The notes: generated by a model from the sequence alone, not told the origin. A stretch of 64,000 bases of DNA from Allantophomopsis cytisporea (GCA_024752435.1 CP103037.1:1798001-1862000); one strand, 5' to 3'; shown: positions 46,251 to 58,927, counted from the first letter of the stretch. Made by a program: numbers and translations.

Positions 46251-49200
46251 TGTATGTACCTCTGTACATATGTATGTAAGTATTATGTGTATATATGTGT
46301 GTGTACCGTGGTGCTTGCATGTACGAATAGCACGATAATACACAGTATCTAGCAGTATTCATCATGATAATACTAGAATCCCTTTTATGTTTCCCGGGAG
46401 AACTGATAAACTCTATATCTGTCTGTCTCCGTCCATCCATCCTTCCAACACAATACTCAATATTAATCCTCCTAAGTACCTTACTGTATCATACGGTGTA
46501 CATAACCCAACACGTACTAATCACTTGATATTTGAGATCATATCATAATAAAACAACAAGTGCATGAGATTGTTTAGTGATGGGTTTCATACGAGGGAGT
46601 GTTTGACCTACATACCTTTTTTTCTCTTCTCTTCTCTTCTCTTTTCTTTTCTTTTATCTTTACACCTTGCAGGACCGGTCTTTAAACTTACAAAGTCGAC
46701 TAAGAGCACAACCATGAATACACACTCTCTCATCACTCAAGTGTATTCCATGTATATTAAATTAAATCCTGTATCACTACCGGTCCTTCTCATTGTACAT
46801 CAGCCGATTGTTATTTTTACTTTGATCTTTATTTTGAAGGTGAAACAAACCCTTTATTATTGTTGTGCTCTTCCTTTTCCACTTCAAAAGCATATCGCCT
46901 TAGCTATCATGTCTTGTCATGCTTGCTCTACATTACAGGTCTTGGCAACTCGTGGCACTCACTGCTTACGCTCTCAATGGCTGGCTCCCTTTTTAAAAAG
47001 GAAAAAAAAATGTCACTCACAGCGATAACTTACCACTTACCACCTTACCACCTTGTCTGCTTTAGTCCACCACACCCCAGCAACCTGCTACTCAACATCA
47101 CCAATGGCAACAGATTGAAATCACCGAGCCAGCCGATAAGGTCAATTTCCCTCTCAACTTGTGCGACCTTACACTCTCAATGCTCACTTTTGACTGGACT
47201 GTCTGAATAACTAGGTCCCTACTTTACATACATACTTCGACGGACAAAGCAGCATGGTACTCCGTACGCGGGTGGGGAAGTTATCAAGGTCTGGGCCATT
47301 GGTAAGGAAAGAAAAAGAAGAAAAAAAGAAGAGGGTATTGGAAAATAAGATAAGTAAGCCGGTAGACATGGTCAATCGAAGCACTTCCTTCTTGGTTTCC
47401 AATTGCTTACTTACAGCTTGTCTGGCAGTTGGTTGTCTTTAAGCTCGGACGAGACAACTGTAACTGTTGGACTGAAGCATCAAAAAAGAGAGGGAGAAAA
47501 CAAGCGGTCGCACCGGGAGAAGATGGTCAAACCACAACTTACCATCAACTCAATACCATGAACCTAAGTATGGTTCCGACGAAAGGGTTTTTTTTTTTCT
47601 TTCTTCCTCTACATCGTTGGCGTCCTTTTTAGTACAGGGCAACCAATGATAAAACTGTTTGTCGACGCAAAATGTTTCTCTTCTCAACGTCCGGCACCGA
47701 TATCCACTTCCTCACCTAGGGCGATGGCTGTTACCGAAATAGCCATGCTGTCTCTGTGCAATAGAGATTGGGAGGCAAAGAGAAAAGGGAAAGAAAGAAG
47801 AGCAAGAGAAAATAGACCAAAGCTAAGTCGAAGACTGGTAATGCTTGCCGCACATCTACCACACTTTCACGATTAAGGTACGAGTTTTGAGGCTTGATTT
47901 GGTTTTACCAAGACAATTGTACAGTTGCAGGGAGGAACATGACTGCATGCCCTGGCCTGCTCTGGCCTGCCCAGCGCTGTACGCGGATATGGAGAATACG
48001 GGATATGCAATAATAAATACGAAATACGCTACCACAGCAATTTGCGAGCTGGATTGCCCTGAATAATGATCAAGAGCAACATAAGAGGACCATGGGGGCC
48101 GCATGCAATTCCAACAGAGCCGACCGGCAGGAATGGAATGCTCTCTCTGTCGCACACGATGTCGGGTACGTACTGCGTAAATACTTTTTTACATACACCA
48201 CAAATAAATAATAAGGTAGCTGTTGGGTATGCCGTACACACACACATACTCTACTCACCCACTGTCAAGTCTGTATGCATGTGTTCCCGTACCCCCCTTC
48301 TCCCCTCTCCCCTCTCCCCCTCTCCCCTCCCAGTTGCACCATCCAACCAACATTGCTGAGGAAAAGAAGCGCGCGATATTCGGTGGAATCGAACGAGGGC
48401 GCCCGCCGCTAGCAGCTCTATCCCATGTGCATGATTTTGGGTTCCATGTCCGCAGTCCACGCACCTGCAAGGTGATAGCACACACAGTCAGGCTGCCTAC
48501 TAATACTCACCATTCATACTCTAGAGAAGTTCGATGCCGTGCGCACGGGGATATGGATTTTCAGGTGAATAAGGATGGCACTGGCACTGACACTGGCATT
48601 CGAACAAGGGAAGTTCTTCGTAGTGTGTCGCGGCGGATCAAGGCCGAGCAAGTGAAGAACAGTCAGGTACGGGCAAGACCTGCCTGCCGACCAAGATTCC
48701 GCGAAAGCTACCGTGGTGATTGGAGATGCACAATGATACTACTCGCATAACCTGTGAGTTACACAATGGGCCATCATCGCACAAAAGACATTCCATACGG
48801 AGGTTTTGATGATGATGCGCGTTCTCTCGTTGCCATGCTGGAGGAATCGATATGGCTCCATGCAACGGAGCTCTATTAGGCAGTATGTCGATGTACAATA
48901 ATGAGTATCAACAGTGCTTCAAACAAACAGTATTACTCCCAGTACTCGGTACCCATACATTTCTACGATGGTCAAAGTGCACGCCACTACTTTGTCAACG
49001 CGTTAAAGACAAGACGGAAAGACAAGCTTAGCTCTTAGCTGTCTCTGCATCTGATGATCTATTACGCAGGTGTGCCCTTGGGACAATTAGACGGCGTATT
49101 TGTGCAAAGACACATCGGGATACAAGTGCCCGTACTCCGTATTCCTACCGCGGACGAATGGTGAATAAGATCGGCTGTTTATATTCCATAAAAGGCGATA

Positions 49201-50999
49201 TAATTGTAAACAACATGGATTTCAGATCTGATATTCCAAGATTCTCTTTTTTTGTTTTGGTTTGTTTACTCACAGATCCTCCCTACTGACGTTATTGGTA
49301 GGGTATAAATCAACAACATTTCATTAATCCGTACATACCGACAGAATCCCGCATCCGACAAGAATCAAGTGCAAACAATCAACTTGCAAGGGTGCCTCAG
49401 ATCTCACGAGCGTCGGACCACCCTTAGCCGGACGTGCACAAATTGCTGAGCCACTTTCCACCATCTCCACCAACGACACCACCAGAGTCAGAGGCTTTGA
49501 CGAGAGATAAAGTACTGTACCGCTTGACGGAGGTGACGATGATGTCTCAGATACGACGAAAGAGTTGCAGCAAAACGAACCATGGCAGCTAAATCTGGCT
49601 GCGGCCGAGTTTTGACAGAGCTGCTCAAGTTCGGAATCGACTCTATTCTATTCAGTCAAGCTTCGCTACCTATTTTTTGTTTTGTATTTCTCATGTTGAA
49701 AGGGGGCACATAGGTAGACAGGGGGTTAATATGCGTGCCCCTTTTATGTGTAGTAGTCGCAATACATCGTCACTCTGAGCTTCCGACTCGCGGTAACACA
49801 GCACCAGAGTAAGTGCATATCTATGTATGTATGTACACCGCCAGGATGGTTCAAGTGTACGAAAAGAGGCCATGATGTCGTCGTCGACCCGAAGGATACT
49901 TTTCAACGCCATTGAGAACCACTATTCGGCTCGCAAGGCAGACTCTTGAACGTGCACGAGACCTTTCGCGGCAATAGCAATGCAGCGTGTCTGCAATTGA
50001 TTCAGACTTCGACGATGTGTTTGAAGGAACCATCAGCAAGCACCACTTTTTCTTGACTGTTGACACATGAAACATGGTCGCCTGGTAAGAAGTAGTGGAC
50101 GCATTTGTACGTACGACCTCGCCCATACGAAAACAAAACCATTGCCGGCGACTAAGTGATGATAAAGCACAAAAACGTATGTACTCACTTTCGCAAGCAC
50201 CTCTCGAGGCAGTACTACTCCGTATGTGGACGCGTCTTGCTTGTGGGGGGTCCCAATTAAGTGGAACTCACGCGCATCTCCGAGATAATGAAGAGCAATA
50301 CATAATAACAAGAATACCAAAGACAGAGGAAGGACGGTCAAATTGCTGTGTAGAAGAAAAAGATCCTCATTCACAAATCACCCGCTGTAAATCGCACTTC
50401 GTACCTCGCACGTTCGCACACGCGTTTTTCATAACAATGGTGTTCTGAGTGTTGATTTGTCTCCTCCCACACAAAACCTAGTTGATATGACCTGGTATGT
50501 CATCTCTTCCGTTCTAGGCCTAGGCAGGGATGAGGCATCTATTTCTATTTTAGTCGTACGTCCTCAATCGACATCTGCAGCAACCAGGAACGAAAACCAG
50601 GAACAGGGCCAGAGGAAAGAGTGGAAAATCCGGTTAAGCGACAACTCAATAATAATGTCTCCGGCAAGGAATTCAACAATAATAACAATAATAATCAGCC
50701 GTATCGAATCCCGGATTTACCATTACTACTTCCGTGCGTTCTGTTGCAGTAATTGGTCGACTTTGATATGAGTATCCATACTGAGCTTGAGAGAAAATGA
50801 AAGGGCAAGTTCCGTCGGTAGAAAGACCTGAAGGGATGAGCACATGAGATATCATCCTACCCATCGTCTTAACTCAAATACAGTGCTTTAATATGCGCAC
50901 TCTTATAAGTGCTCGGATACTCGTATGCCCTCTAGTACATGACATTGACATATGGAAACATAGAATAGCTATGGATGAACATAAGATGATCTTACCGGT

Positions 51000-51048
51000 C
51001 AATCAGTCAATCAGTCAATCAGTCAATCAGTCAATCAATCAATCACTC
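51000..51048. repeat. 8-bp tandem repeat (tcaatcag)
   Basis: Five copies of tcaatcag followed by three tcaa tetramers. Confidence 0.9.
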
Positions 51049-54000
51049 ACCGAATAGGTACAGATTTTCCAAGCTTTGGATCCGTTGCAGCGATGTACAT
51101 CGTCATCTGTCGTCACACTCGCACATAAGAAATACATACACGCCACTTCCTAACAATCGCAACTCTACAAAAGCCACTGTATCTCAATAGATGACCTCAA
51201 GTACCTGCTTGACTGCAATGTCTCACAAGAGCCGCTGACGACCTTGACATCACATGAAGCTTAAGGAAAGCCATGTTCCAGCGGGAAATGAAATGCAGCA
51301 AAGAGAAACAGCATGTCACTTGCATTAAGTCTATACAAGATCATCTATTGAGCGTTTTGCATGTCCATGCTTCGAGACTTCATCGGCTGCTCATCGTTTA
51401 CTGCCGCGGCAAAGCTCAATAGCGACCTGCCATATGAATTGCCATGCTTGTACCCACGCTGAAGGAAAGAAGAAGAAAAAAGTTCTAGAGGAGGATTGAT
51501 GACTTGTCGATCGACATAGCCACGCGTTGGGCCGTCTCGCCCATCTCCCACTATTATTAACGTGCGCTCAGATTCGCATATTGCTTCTATGGCAGCGAGA
51601 AAGCAAAGAGAAAGAAAGAAAAAAAAAAAACACATTAACATAGGGCAACATGGTCGATCTCGATCGTAATTTGTCGGATTCTCGATATTTGAAGTGCCAC
51701 GGTGAATATGCAACACCATTGTAGCGGGGAAGGCGAACAACGGGAGGGTCACCATGCAAGTGAAGGGATACCGCTGCCTCATTCAGGAACCTAAGAACCC
51801 CTTTTCTTCTTCCTCTCTTTTAGTTTTTCTTCTTTTTTTCCCTTCTTCTTTGTCCCTGAGATGAAAATGCCATGTTAAACTTCAGGTCAAAGCTCTTATA
51901 CTCTGGGAGGACGGGCTACACAAGACATTCTGACTCCCTGATGTTTACGGATAGCCCGGTATCATCTCATCGAATCTGATAATTATCGTTGCTGCTCCAG
52001 CGACATGAAACAGCTGTGTCACTGCATATACGAATGGAATTAATTTCATAGTTAAAGATTCCAAGGTACACACAAAGAATTTGTTCGCAGCACGACATAA
52101 ATCATAAATTCACAGACATCATACGAAGTCAGCGTTGAGGGTGGGAGATGTCGCTCTGGCTTCAGAGAAAGAAAGATCTACCTCAGCTGCGTAAGAAAAG
52201 CTCCGAAATAGCAATTGTCACAAAAACAATCCCAGATAGATTCTCCACAGTTCAACATGCAACGAGCAACGAGCAGCCGCACACAAAGGACCCAGTATTG
52301 CCCGTCAAGTCAGTGCGCGCGCTCGCTCAAGCAAGAAAACAAGAAAACAAAATCCAAAGCCAATTTATTCCCTACAAGTACATCATAGTCAGCACATTGT
52401 CTTTCGGATCTGAAGGCTTCCACTCCAACAAAAAGCCACTGACACTGACGTTCATTAACAGAACAGATCAAAATCCATCATTCCATTCCCCTGGATATCT
52501 AGATAGATTATGAGTTAATGAATAAGTATTTCTTATTTCAAGAGCCACGGGTGATACAGCCTAAGAAAAAAAAACCCTGGACGTTATAATCAAGAAGCGA
52601 TACATAACTTGACAGCTCCAGATTAACGCAGCCCAACCCACAATATACATTACAAACCACCCAGCCCAGAGAGCCCCATAACTCAAATATCCCATGAAAG
52701 AATTAAATTAGATTCCCATTAGAAAGCAATAAACCGTCACAGTAGTATTTAGCACAAAACAGCCAGAGCCAGGGTCATCAGAGCGCGAAAAACGGTTTTC
52801 TTCAAACAAAATTCTCGATGCGCTCTTGGCTCACTTCACTGGCGCCTCCCGCAGGGCAGGCAGGCGTCTGATTTGCTCCCATCACGCGGCGAGCGAGCGA
52901 ATATCTGGATCCCCCCTCGGAGATTTTCTGCTGCTTTGGGAGCAGAGAGCAGGGTGGGTTTGGCTACGGCGTACAAAAAAGTCACAAGCCTGCTTCTGCG
53001 AGATATGCTTGTTTGCAAGTGGGGGTGGGTTGTGTATTCCGTGATGAGTTGAGTTGAGTTGCCATTCCATGACAGTGGGATTCATTTGCAAAGAGAGGCA
53101 TGCAGGGCCTTGGGGATTTACAGCGCGATGATTTAGGGATAGTCGCGCCGGCGATCCAGCGGGAGGATGGTTGAGCCGGACATGGAGGGATAACATAAGC
53201 AGTAGAACTTGGGATGGGATGGGATGAGATGAGATGAGAGATGGACGCGGGATGGTAAAGGAATGATATTGGATGTACATGCTGTGTACGGGGCGTAGCC
53301 GGTAAGCCATACAGTACGTAGTAGATGGTGAAATGAACAGCTCATACATATTATAAGATGTACCGGATGTAACGCTACGCCACTTCTGCCTACCATTTAC
53401 CAGCTCTCGGCCAACTATACGCACAAATCCCCAACACAAAGCGGTGCAAGTAGCAAGGCAGGCAAGCACAATCGTCAGTACGAAGAGCGAGACCGAGAGC
53501 GAAAAGAAGCCCTGTAGATGAGCTGAGCAGAGACACACGGCGGGCGGGCTATTGGGCGCTGGGGTTGATTCTTCTGAATCAAACTTAACAGGGGCGCGGA
53601 TTTGGGCGATTCGGATGCCCATGGAGAAGGTAGGGGTGCGTGGATGATGACGATTTTGAATCACGGTGCGCGTACTGACCGTACATAGTAAGAAGGACGA
53701 CGTGTATGCTCTCCACCGATATCAGATTCAGCAATACTCGACGATAACGTTTCTTCTGCAAGGTGTACAAGTCAATAAACAAAATACGACACGAAGCTGG
53801 AATGCTGTAGGCCAGATTTTCGAGACAGTGGTTTGCTTCTTTACTTGATACATTCTTGAATTCAGGCTGCGCCTTTTCGAAAGACGGAAGAACAAAGCAA
53901 AGGAAAACAATTAAGGCCATTTCTCATCGCGTTACTTGAGATACTTGCAAAAAGTGACAATTGACATGCTTTTCTTTTTCAATTTTCCTTCCCGGAGGAC

Positions 54001-54084
54001 TACCCTAATACCGCGCATACTGAAGCAAAAGAAAAGCGAGGCCCCTTAAAATTCCATGAAAACCGGGTGCGAACATGAAGATAT

Positions 54085-56067
54085 CTATGATGCCATGTAT
54101 GTGCTGGCATCAACACCGCCCTCTGGGAATTCACTAAGGGTTATGTTAGCATTTAAGTCAAATACATAGGATTGGGTGACATACGGAAGAGCAACTTCGA
54201 ATCTCTTCTCAATAGCCTTGAGAACCTCCTGGTCGGCCTCGTTGGACACGAAGGAGATGGAAAGACCCTTGGTTCCGAAACGACCAGCACGACCAACACG
54301 ATGAAGGTAAGAGTCAGCATCACCTGGAAGATCGTAGTTGATGGCCAAGTTGATACGCTCAATATCAATACCACGACCAAAGACATCAGTCGCAACGCAG
54401 ATACGCTTGTTGAATTCCTTGAACTCCTTGTAGCGCTTGATACTGTTTCAAATTAGTGTCTGGAGTTCGTGTAACGAAAGCATCGGATTAACTTACCGTT
54501 CCTCTTGGCTGACACCTGAGTGCACAGCAATAGATGGGAAGTTACATTCACGAAGGAGCTTGTCAAGCTCAGTCGCTCTGAGTGTGCTTTTGACGAAGAT
54601 AATGACCTGGTTGAATTGCAAGTCATCAAGAAGCTCATTCAGCTTGCGGTTCTTCTCCTTCTCGTCAAGCTTGATATAGTATTGTTGAAGACCGTGAAGG
54701 GTAAGTTTGGTCTCATCATCGACGTAAATTTCCAATGGGTTCTGCATGAACTTCTTGCAGATTGGTCTGACGTCCTGAGAAAGAGTAGCACTGAACATCA
54801 TAACCTGCTTCTGAGTTGGGGTAGCACGGAAGATCTCTTGGACATCGCGACGCATATCTAATCATTAATAAGTACTGTTATTGTGAGGTTACGGAAATTG
54901 GGGCTTACCAATCTGGTCAAGCATCTTGTCACACTCATCAAGGACGAAGACCTTGCAGGAACCAAGACGCAAGTGCTTATCACGAACAAGAGCGTTGAGA
55001 CGACCTGGAGTAGCAACAATGATGTGTGGGTGTGTGTCCTTGTTCTTGAGGATCTCTGCGTCCTTGGCGATTGGTGTTCCACCGTAGAAGACAGCAGTCT
55101 TCACATCAGGCATGTACTTAGAGAAACGGGCGTACTCGTTCTTGATCTGGTATGCAAGTTCACGGGTGTGACACATGACGAGGACGGAGGTCTCACCAGC
55201 GACAGGCTCGACTTGCTGGAGAGTGGTGAGAACGAAAACAGCAGTCTTACCAAGACCAGACTTGGCCTGGCAGAGGACATCTGTTCCGAGAATAGCTTGG
55301 GGAATGCAAACTTGCTGGACTGTAGAGTACCGATCCGATGTTAGATAAGTTCGTTCTGAAGGGTATATAAACGCGGCAAGAATCGCAAAAGTCCGTCCAT
55401 CATCGCATTGCAGCTTCCATTGCATAAAGCGAGCCCAAGTCATAAACTGACAGATGAGGCGGAACAGTCGTGGAGATCTGCAAGCTGCAGCTGTCGCAAA
55501 GACATGCAGGCTTGCCAGTGTACTATCGATGCGGCTCCTGGGAGTCTCTTCTCTTCTCTTCACTCGTGCAACATCTTCCTCATCAATGCTTGTCATCACC
55601 GCCTATGACATTTGAGATGGCGGCTTTCGCGCGCCCAATCTCCTCGGACACCAAATTCCGGACAACAACACTCGCCTTAGAAGGCCACAACAGAAGAGAC
55701 TTCCCAGGACCGCTCGCGTATTGCTGATAGATCGGCCATATTTCCTTTGTTTGTGCTTGCGTGCGAGATGGACGGACGTTTCAAAAGGCAGAACGATGGA
55801 GCTTGGGGATGAAAATTAGGACTGACCCTCCGAAGGATGTTCGAAACCGCAATCCGTGATCGCACGAAGAAGCTCTGGCTTGAGGAGGAAGTCGCGGAAA
55901 CCAGTTGAGTGAATGCCGACGTAACTGCCCTTCTTGTCGGCGTTACCACCAGACACATTCAAATCACCCTTCTTGGCATCTCCATTGGAGGCGGCAGCTG
56001 GTGCAGCCTGCGTCGTTTCGAGCTCCTCGTCGGAGTAATCGATGAGATCTTCAGCTTCGGCAGACAT
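54085..56067 (-). CDS. SUB2: DEAD/DECD-box ATPase Sub2 (UAP56)
   Basis: Spliceosome assembly and mRNA-export helicase, a TREX component. It has 439 residues in five exons: 55827-56067, 54909-55319, 54497-54857, 54185-54442 and 54085-54133. Introns are 507, 51, 54 and 51 nt. The start MSAEAEDLIDYSDEE is typical of Sub2. Visible motifs: the Q-motif region GFEHPSEVQQ across exon 1/2, Walker A AKSGLGKTA (Lys 105), the diagnostic DECD (208-211), SAT (240-242) and HRVGRAGR (385-392). The last intron is stop-free and a multiple of three; removing it restores the expected ending VALPEFPEGGVDASTYMAS. The first intron is ten times longer than the others. The gene is divergent from RPR2 with 442 bp between the start codons. 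Confidence 0.97.
55320..55826 (-). other. Unusually long first intron of SUB2
   Basis: 507 nt, donor GTCAGT, acceptor TACAG, with a CTAAC branch-like site about 25 nt before the acceptor. The 3' 280 nt are open in frame with exon 2 and include an ATG at 55596. Confidence 0.85.
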
Positions 56068-56509
56068 TGTGATGGTGTGGTCGTCAAAAACAAGGCGGAA
56101 GGTATGGAATGTGGGAAAGGCGCGTTTTCGTGGTGCTCTGAAAGAGAGAAAAGTATCTGAAGCTGGATCTAACGCGACAAAAGGTGTTGAAGAAAAGTGT
56201 GGTTGTTGGTCGCGAGATGTTTTAGCTACTCGTGATGAAGGCAGAAGCAGATGATGTGAAGACGTGAGCTGGAGCCAAGTAACCAGGATTTAGGCGGCTC
56301 AAAACTACGCGAAGAATGAAGGAATGGGCTCAGGCCACAACAAACATACGCTCGCAGCGCTAAACCTTATCGAGCGACTTGCGCAACAATATGAGTGTGA
56401 GCAAAGACTGTGTATTGATTATTCTAGAATGAACAAACTGAGTCTAATACTTCAACGAGGCAAAGAGAACAATGCAGCAGAATCAACAGCGATAATAGCA
56501 ATCACAATC
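56068..56509. promoter_or_regulatory. Shared promoter region of SUB2 and RPR2
   Basis: 442 bp between divergent start codons, so both promoters must lie here. A second in-frame ATG at 56324 precedes the chosen RPR2 start. No defined element is recognised. Confidence 0.6.
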
Positions 56510-57046
56510 ATGGCGAAAGGCAAAGTTACCAAACCTGTTAGCGTGCCAAACAAAAATCAACATAGCCGCATATCCTTCCTCTATCAAGCAGCAGCATATC
56601 TCGAAGCTCATTCCCAGCAAGTCCCAAGCGTTCCTAAGCAGACAGAAAATGCGCCCAATACCTCGGTAGAAGATTCGAGGACCTTCGACTCGACGATAGA
56701 CATTCACGATGTAACCAGAAAGCATTCGCAGCTCATACTATCCGATTTGCGTGCTGTATCTCAAAAGATGCAGATCCGCCTCTCTCCAGCCATGAAGCAT
56801 ACGATATGCAAGCGTTGCGATACTCTGCTTGTAAATGGAGTCTCATGTACCAGTGAGGTCGAGAACAAAAGCAAGAACGGCAACAAGCCATGGGCGGATG
56901 TGCTTGTCCGCACTTGTATAAGCTGTGGCTGCAAAAGAAGATTCCCACTGTGTGCAGAGCGGCAGAAACGACGTTCATTACGAGAGAAGGAAACTTGTGC
57001 AACAGATGTTATGGATGTCGATGTGGATGTCTTGCCCGGCTCCTGA
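56510..57046 (+). CDS. RPR2: RNase P protein subunit Rpr2 (Rpp21 family)
   Basis: Single-exon gene for 178 residues. The family fold is visible: an N-terminal helical block (RISFLYQAAAYLEAHS), a central helix (LRAVSQKMQIRLSPAMKHT) and a four-cysteine zinc ribbon with CKRC and CISC pairs followed by KRRFPL. This is the Rpr2/Snm1/Rpp21 signature. It is a zinc-binding subunit of nuclear RNase P, which matures tRNA 5' ends. The frame is open from an ATG at 56324, but the ATG at 56510 (MAKGKVTKP) gives the usual family N-terminus. Snm1 of RNase MRP is related; the short helical spacing and ribbon context favour Rpr2. The tail is acidic. Confidence 0.92.
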   Translation: MAKGKVTKPVSVPNKNQHSRISFLYQAAAYLEAHSQQVPSVPKQTENAPNTSVEDSRTFDSTIDIHDVTRKHSQLILSDLRAVSQKMQIRLSPAMKHTICKRCDTLLVNGVSCTSEVENKSKNGNKPWADVLVRTCISCGCKRRFPLCAERQKRRSLREKETCATDVMDVDVDVLPGS

Positions 57047-57798
57047 AGGATATCTGTCAACCAGAAATACGGAAGACACAATATGTTGAGCAACATGGTC
57101 TACGAATCCTGGCATGATACATTGCCTTAGGAGTACAGATAAGATCACTTGAAGCTTGGCAAGGCACTGGCAAGGCCACGAGAAGACGACGAGTCAAAAC
57201 AGCCAACTGGGAAGCCAGAAGGTGGGTACAGTTGACGAGATAGGAGGCCAAGATAGGAAACCTTAACAGAGACTGATCTTGAGACCAAATTATGGCTGTG
57301 TGAGACATGTGAGATATCCAAGTAAGAGTCTCATAAGCTGGTAACCTAAAGGCAGGCAGGAAGTGAGTACATCTCATCTTGCATCCGTGAGTCTTAACTA
57401 GGGAAGATAAAATCAACATTCAATGAAACAAGTTGTATCTGCACATCATGATATAATCGCCGTTATCTAAACCGATCAAAATATGATTCAACCACATTTT
57501 ACTCAGCATGCACATAACAAGTGATCCCGTAAGCACAAAACACACACCATTTGTAGACTCATTTATATGTGGAGGAGATCAATCATTTCATTGATTGAGC
57601 AAGGCACAAAGCATATCTCAGATGTACAGACGCTCAATGAGATGCGATCCCTTCTTCTCGAATAGGCATTTTCGACCTGAAGTGATAGCTACCACCCTCG
57701 AGACATGTGTCCCAAATCCGATCCAGGCCCATCCTCCTGACTAACACCGCAAGACATCCCGAAAAAAGATTCTGTCCCCATGTTCCATCACTCGTTAT
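57047..57798. other. Convergent intergenic region
   Basis: 750 bp between the stop codons of RPR2 and RPS30. Short frames only; nothing recognised. Confidence 0.5.
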
Positions 57799-58203
57799 TT
57801 AAGCTCCTGGGTTTGGGTTCATCTGAAGTTCGTTAGTGACTGCAGTTTCGAGTTCAGGATTGTGTTTCACTGACCTTTCTCTTTCCTCCGGTGAGGGTGA
57901 CGTTCACGAAGCGGCGGGTGTATGTGAGTCTCTTCTTCGCGCGACCCTTTGGAGTCTTCTTCTTCTCCTGTGGCTCAACCTATCGAAACAAAACCGTCAG
58001 CACTCGTTGTTCATGTGCGTATTTGCCTTCGAAGAGTTGCATGTCGTTCCTATGATCCGCCCCTGCCCCCAACTGGGTATCTTCATATGCATCCATCTCC
58101 ATCCGTTCCAAACATTCCATCTCGGAATATAGGGCTATCGTACCTTTGGAGTCTGCGACTTGACCTTACCGGCACGAGCGAGAGAACCGTGGACCTTTCC
58201 CAT
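57799..58203 (-). CDS. RPS30: 40S ribosomal protein eS30
   Basis: Three coding exons, 58144-58203, 57875-57979 and 57799-57822, encode 62 residues; introns are 164 and 52 nt. The spliced protein starts MGKVHGSLARAGKVKSQTPK, continues with KGRAKKRLTYTRRFVNVT and ends MNPNPGA. This is the full eS30 sequence pattern, without the ubiquitin-like leader found in animal FAU. It sits at the decoding side of the small ribosomal subunit. The last exon encodes only seven residues and a stop. An intron in the 5' leader is also likely: a consensus acceptor lies 29 nt before the ATG. Divergent from the CREG-like gene. Confidence 0.95.
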
Positions 58204-58927
58204 GATTGCGGTTTATCGAGTGTTGATTCGATCTGTAAGTGACGAAAGCTCTAGTCAGCGTAAAGTTCCCCGGAAAACGCTGAAAGTCGTCGATGTCGAT
58301 GCCGGCGTGATGGCGTGCAGACGGTTCGATGGCGTCTCGTGGAAAACTGGATGATGGGTACTCACAAATTCGTTGCGTTTGGCGTAATAGAGAAGTCCTT
58401 GACGTTGAGGCGATCGATGATTCTCACTCTGCGAGCCACCTCGCTTAGCTCGGCGTTAGGATTCTGAAATGGGCGGGGAAGGGTTAGCCCTGGACCACCA
58501 ACCGCAATTCTCAATGTTCATGATGTGCACCTACAAACTAAGTGGTATGAGTGGTTGTTTAAATCCGATGAGTGTAAATCCAATAACCAGACTACGAAAC
58601 TGAAAGTGGTTTTGTTGCGTCTATAAAAGTCAAAGTTGAACATGTTTTCCCTTTGTGGTGCACATGGATATTGGTGCCTTATATTCTTGCCTTTAATATG
58701 GGGCGTCGAGAAGATAGTATCACGTGAAGATAGGATAAACACATGAAGTGCTTATCGGCCGTTATCGCTCGGAGCTTTGGTCTTAAACTCATGATCATCA
58801 TCATGCCGTGTCTCAAGTCACCTCATGCAGAGTACCACGTTATATTCTGAAATCATCTCATTCATCCAGCAATAGTCAGACAATCAAAAGCAATTCCATC
58901 CCACCGACTTCTATCCATATAAACATC
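58204..58927. promoter_or_regulatory. RPS30 5' leader (predicted spliced) and divergent promoter
   Basis: On the minus strand a candidate leader exon at 58366-58463 is bounded by a CTAAC..TTTCAG acceptor and a GTGAGT donor. A following leader intron would run 58233-58365. The right part should hold the promoters of both RPS30 and the CREG-like gene. Confidence 0.5.

Larger units (their letters stand above)
44512..54084. other. 9.5 kb gene-poor region
   Basis: Lies between the start of the ketopantoate-reductase-like gene and the end of SUB2. Frames are short or low in complexity; the longest (ATG at 53622, minus strand, 246 codons) has one hydrophobic segment but no recognisable domain. The left 2 kb is densely purine-rich and repetitive on the plus strand. 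No RNA gene was recognised. Confidence 0.5.

Noticed and set aside
45994..46440. Minus-strand frame of 148 codons made of Thr-His repeats, and its Val-Ser counterpart on the plus strand
   Set aside because: Pure translation of the (GTGAGT)n array.
52882..53622. Minus-strand frame of 246 codons from an ATG, with one hydrophobic segment
   Set aside because: No recognisable domain, the tail is repeat-like and Pro/His/Ser-rich, and the surrounding 7 kb is non-coding in character. Kept only as a remote possibility of an orphan gene.
57980..58143. snoRNA inside the RPS30 first intron
   Set aside because: No paired C and D boxes with suitable spacing were found; the only ctga lies at the branch-point position.
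57799..58203. Suspected frameshift in the RPS30 lysine-rich segment
   Set aside because: Careful recount of exon 2 (57875-57979, 105 nt) shows an intact frame with normal eS30 sequence.
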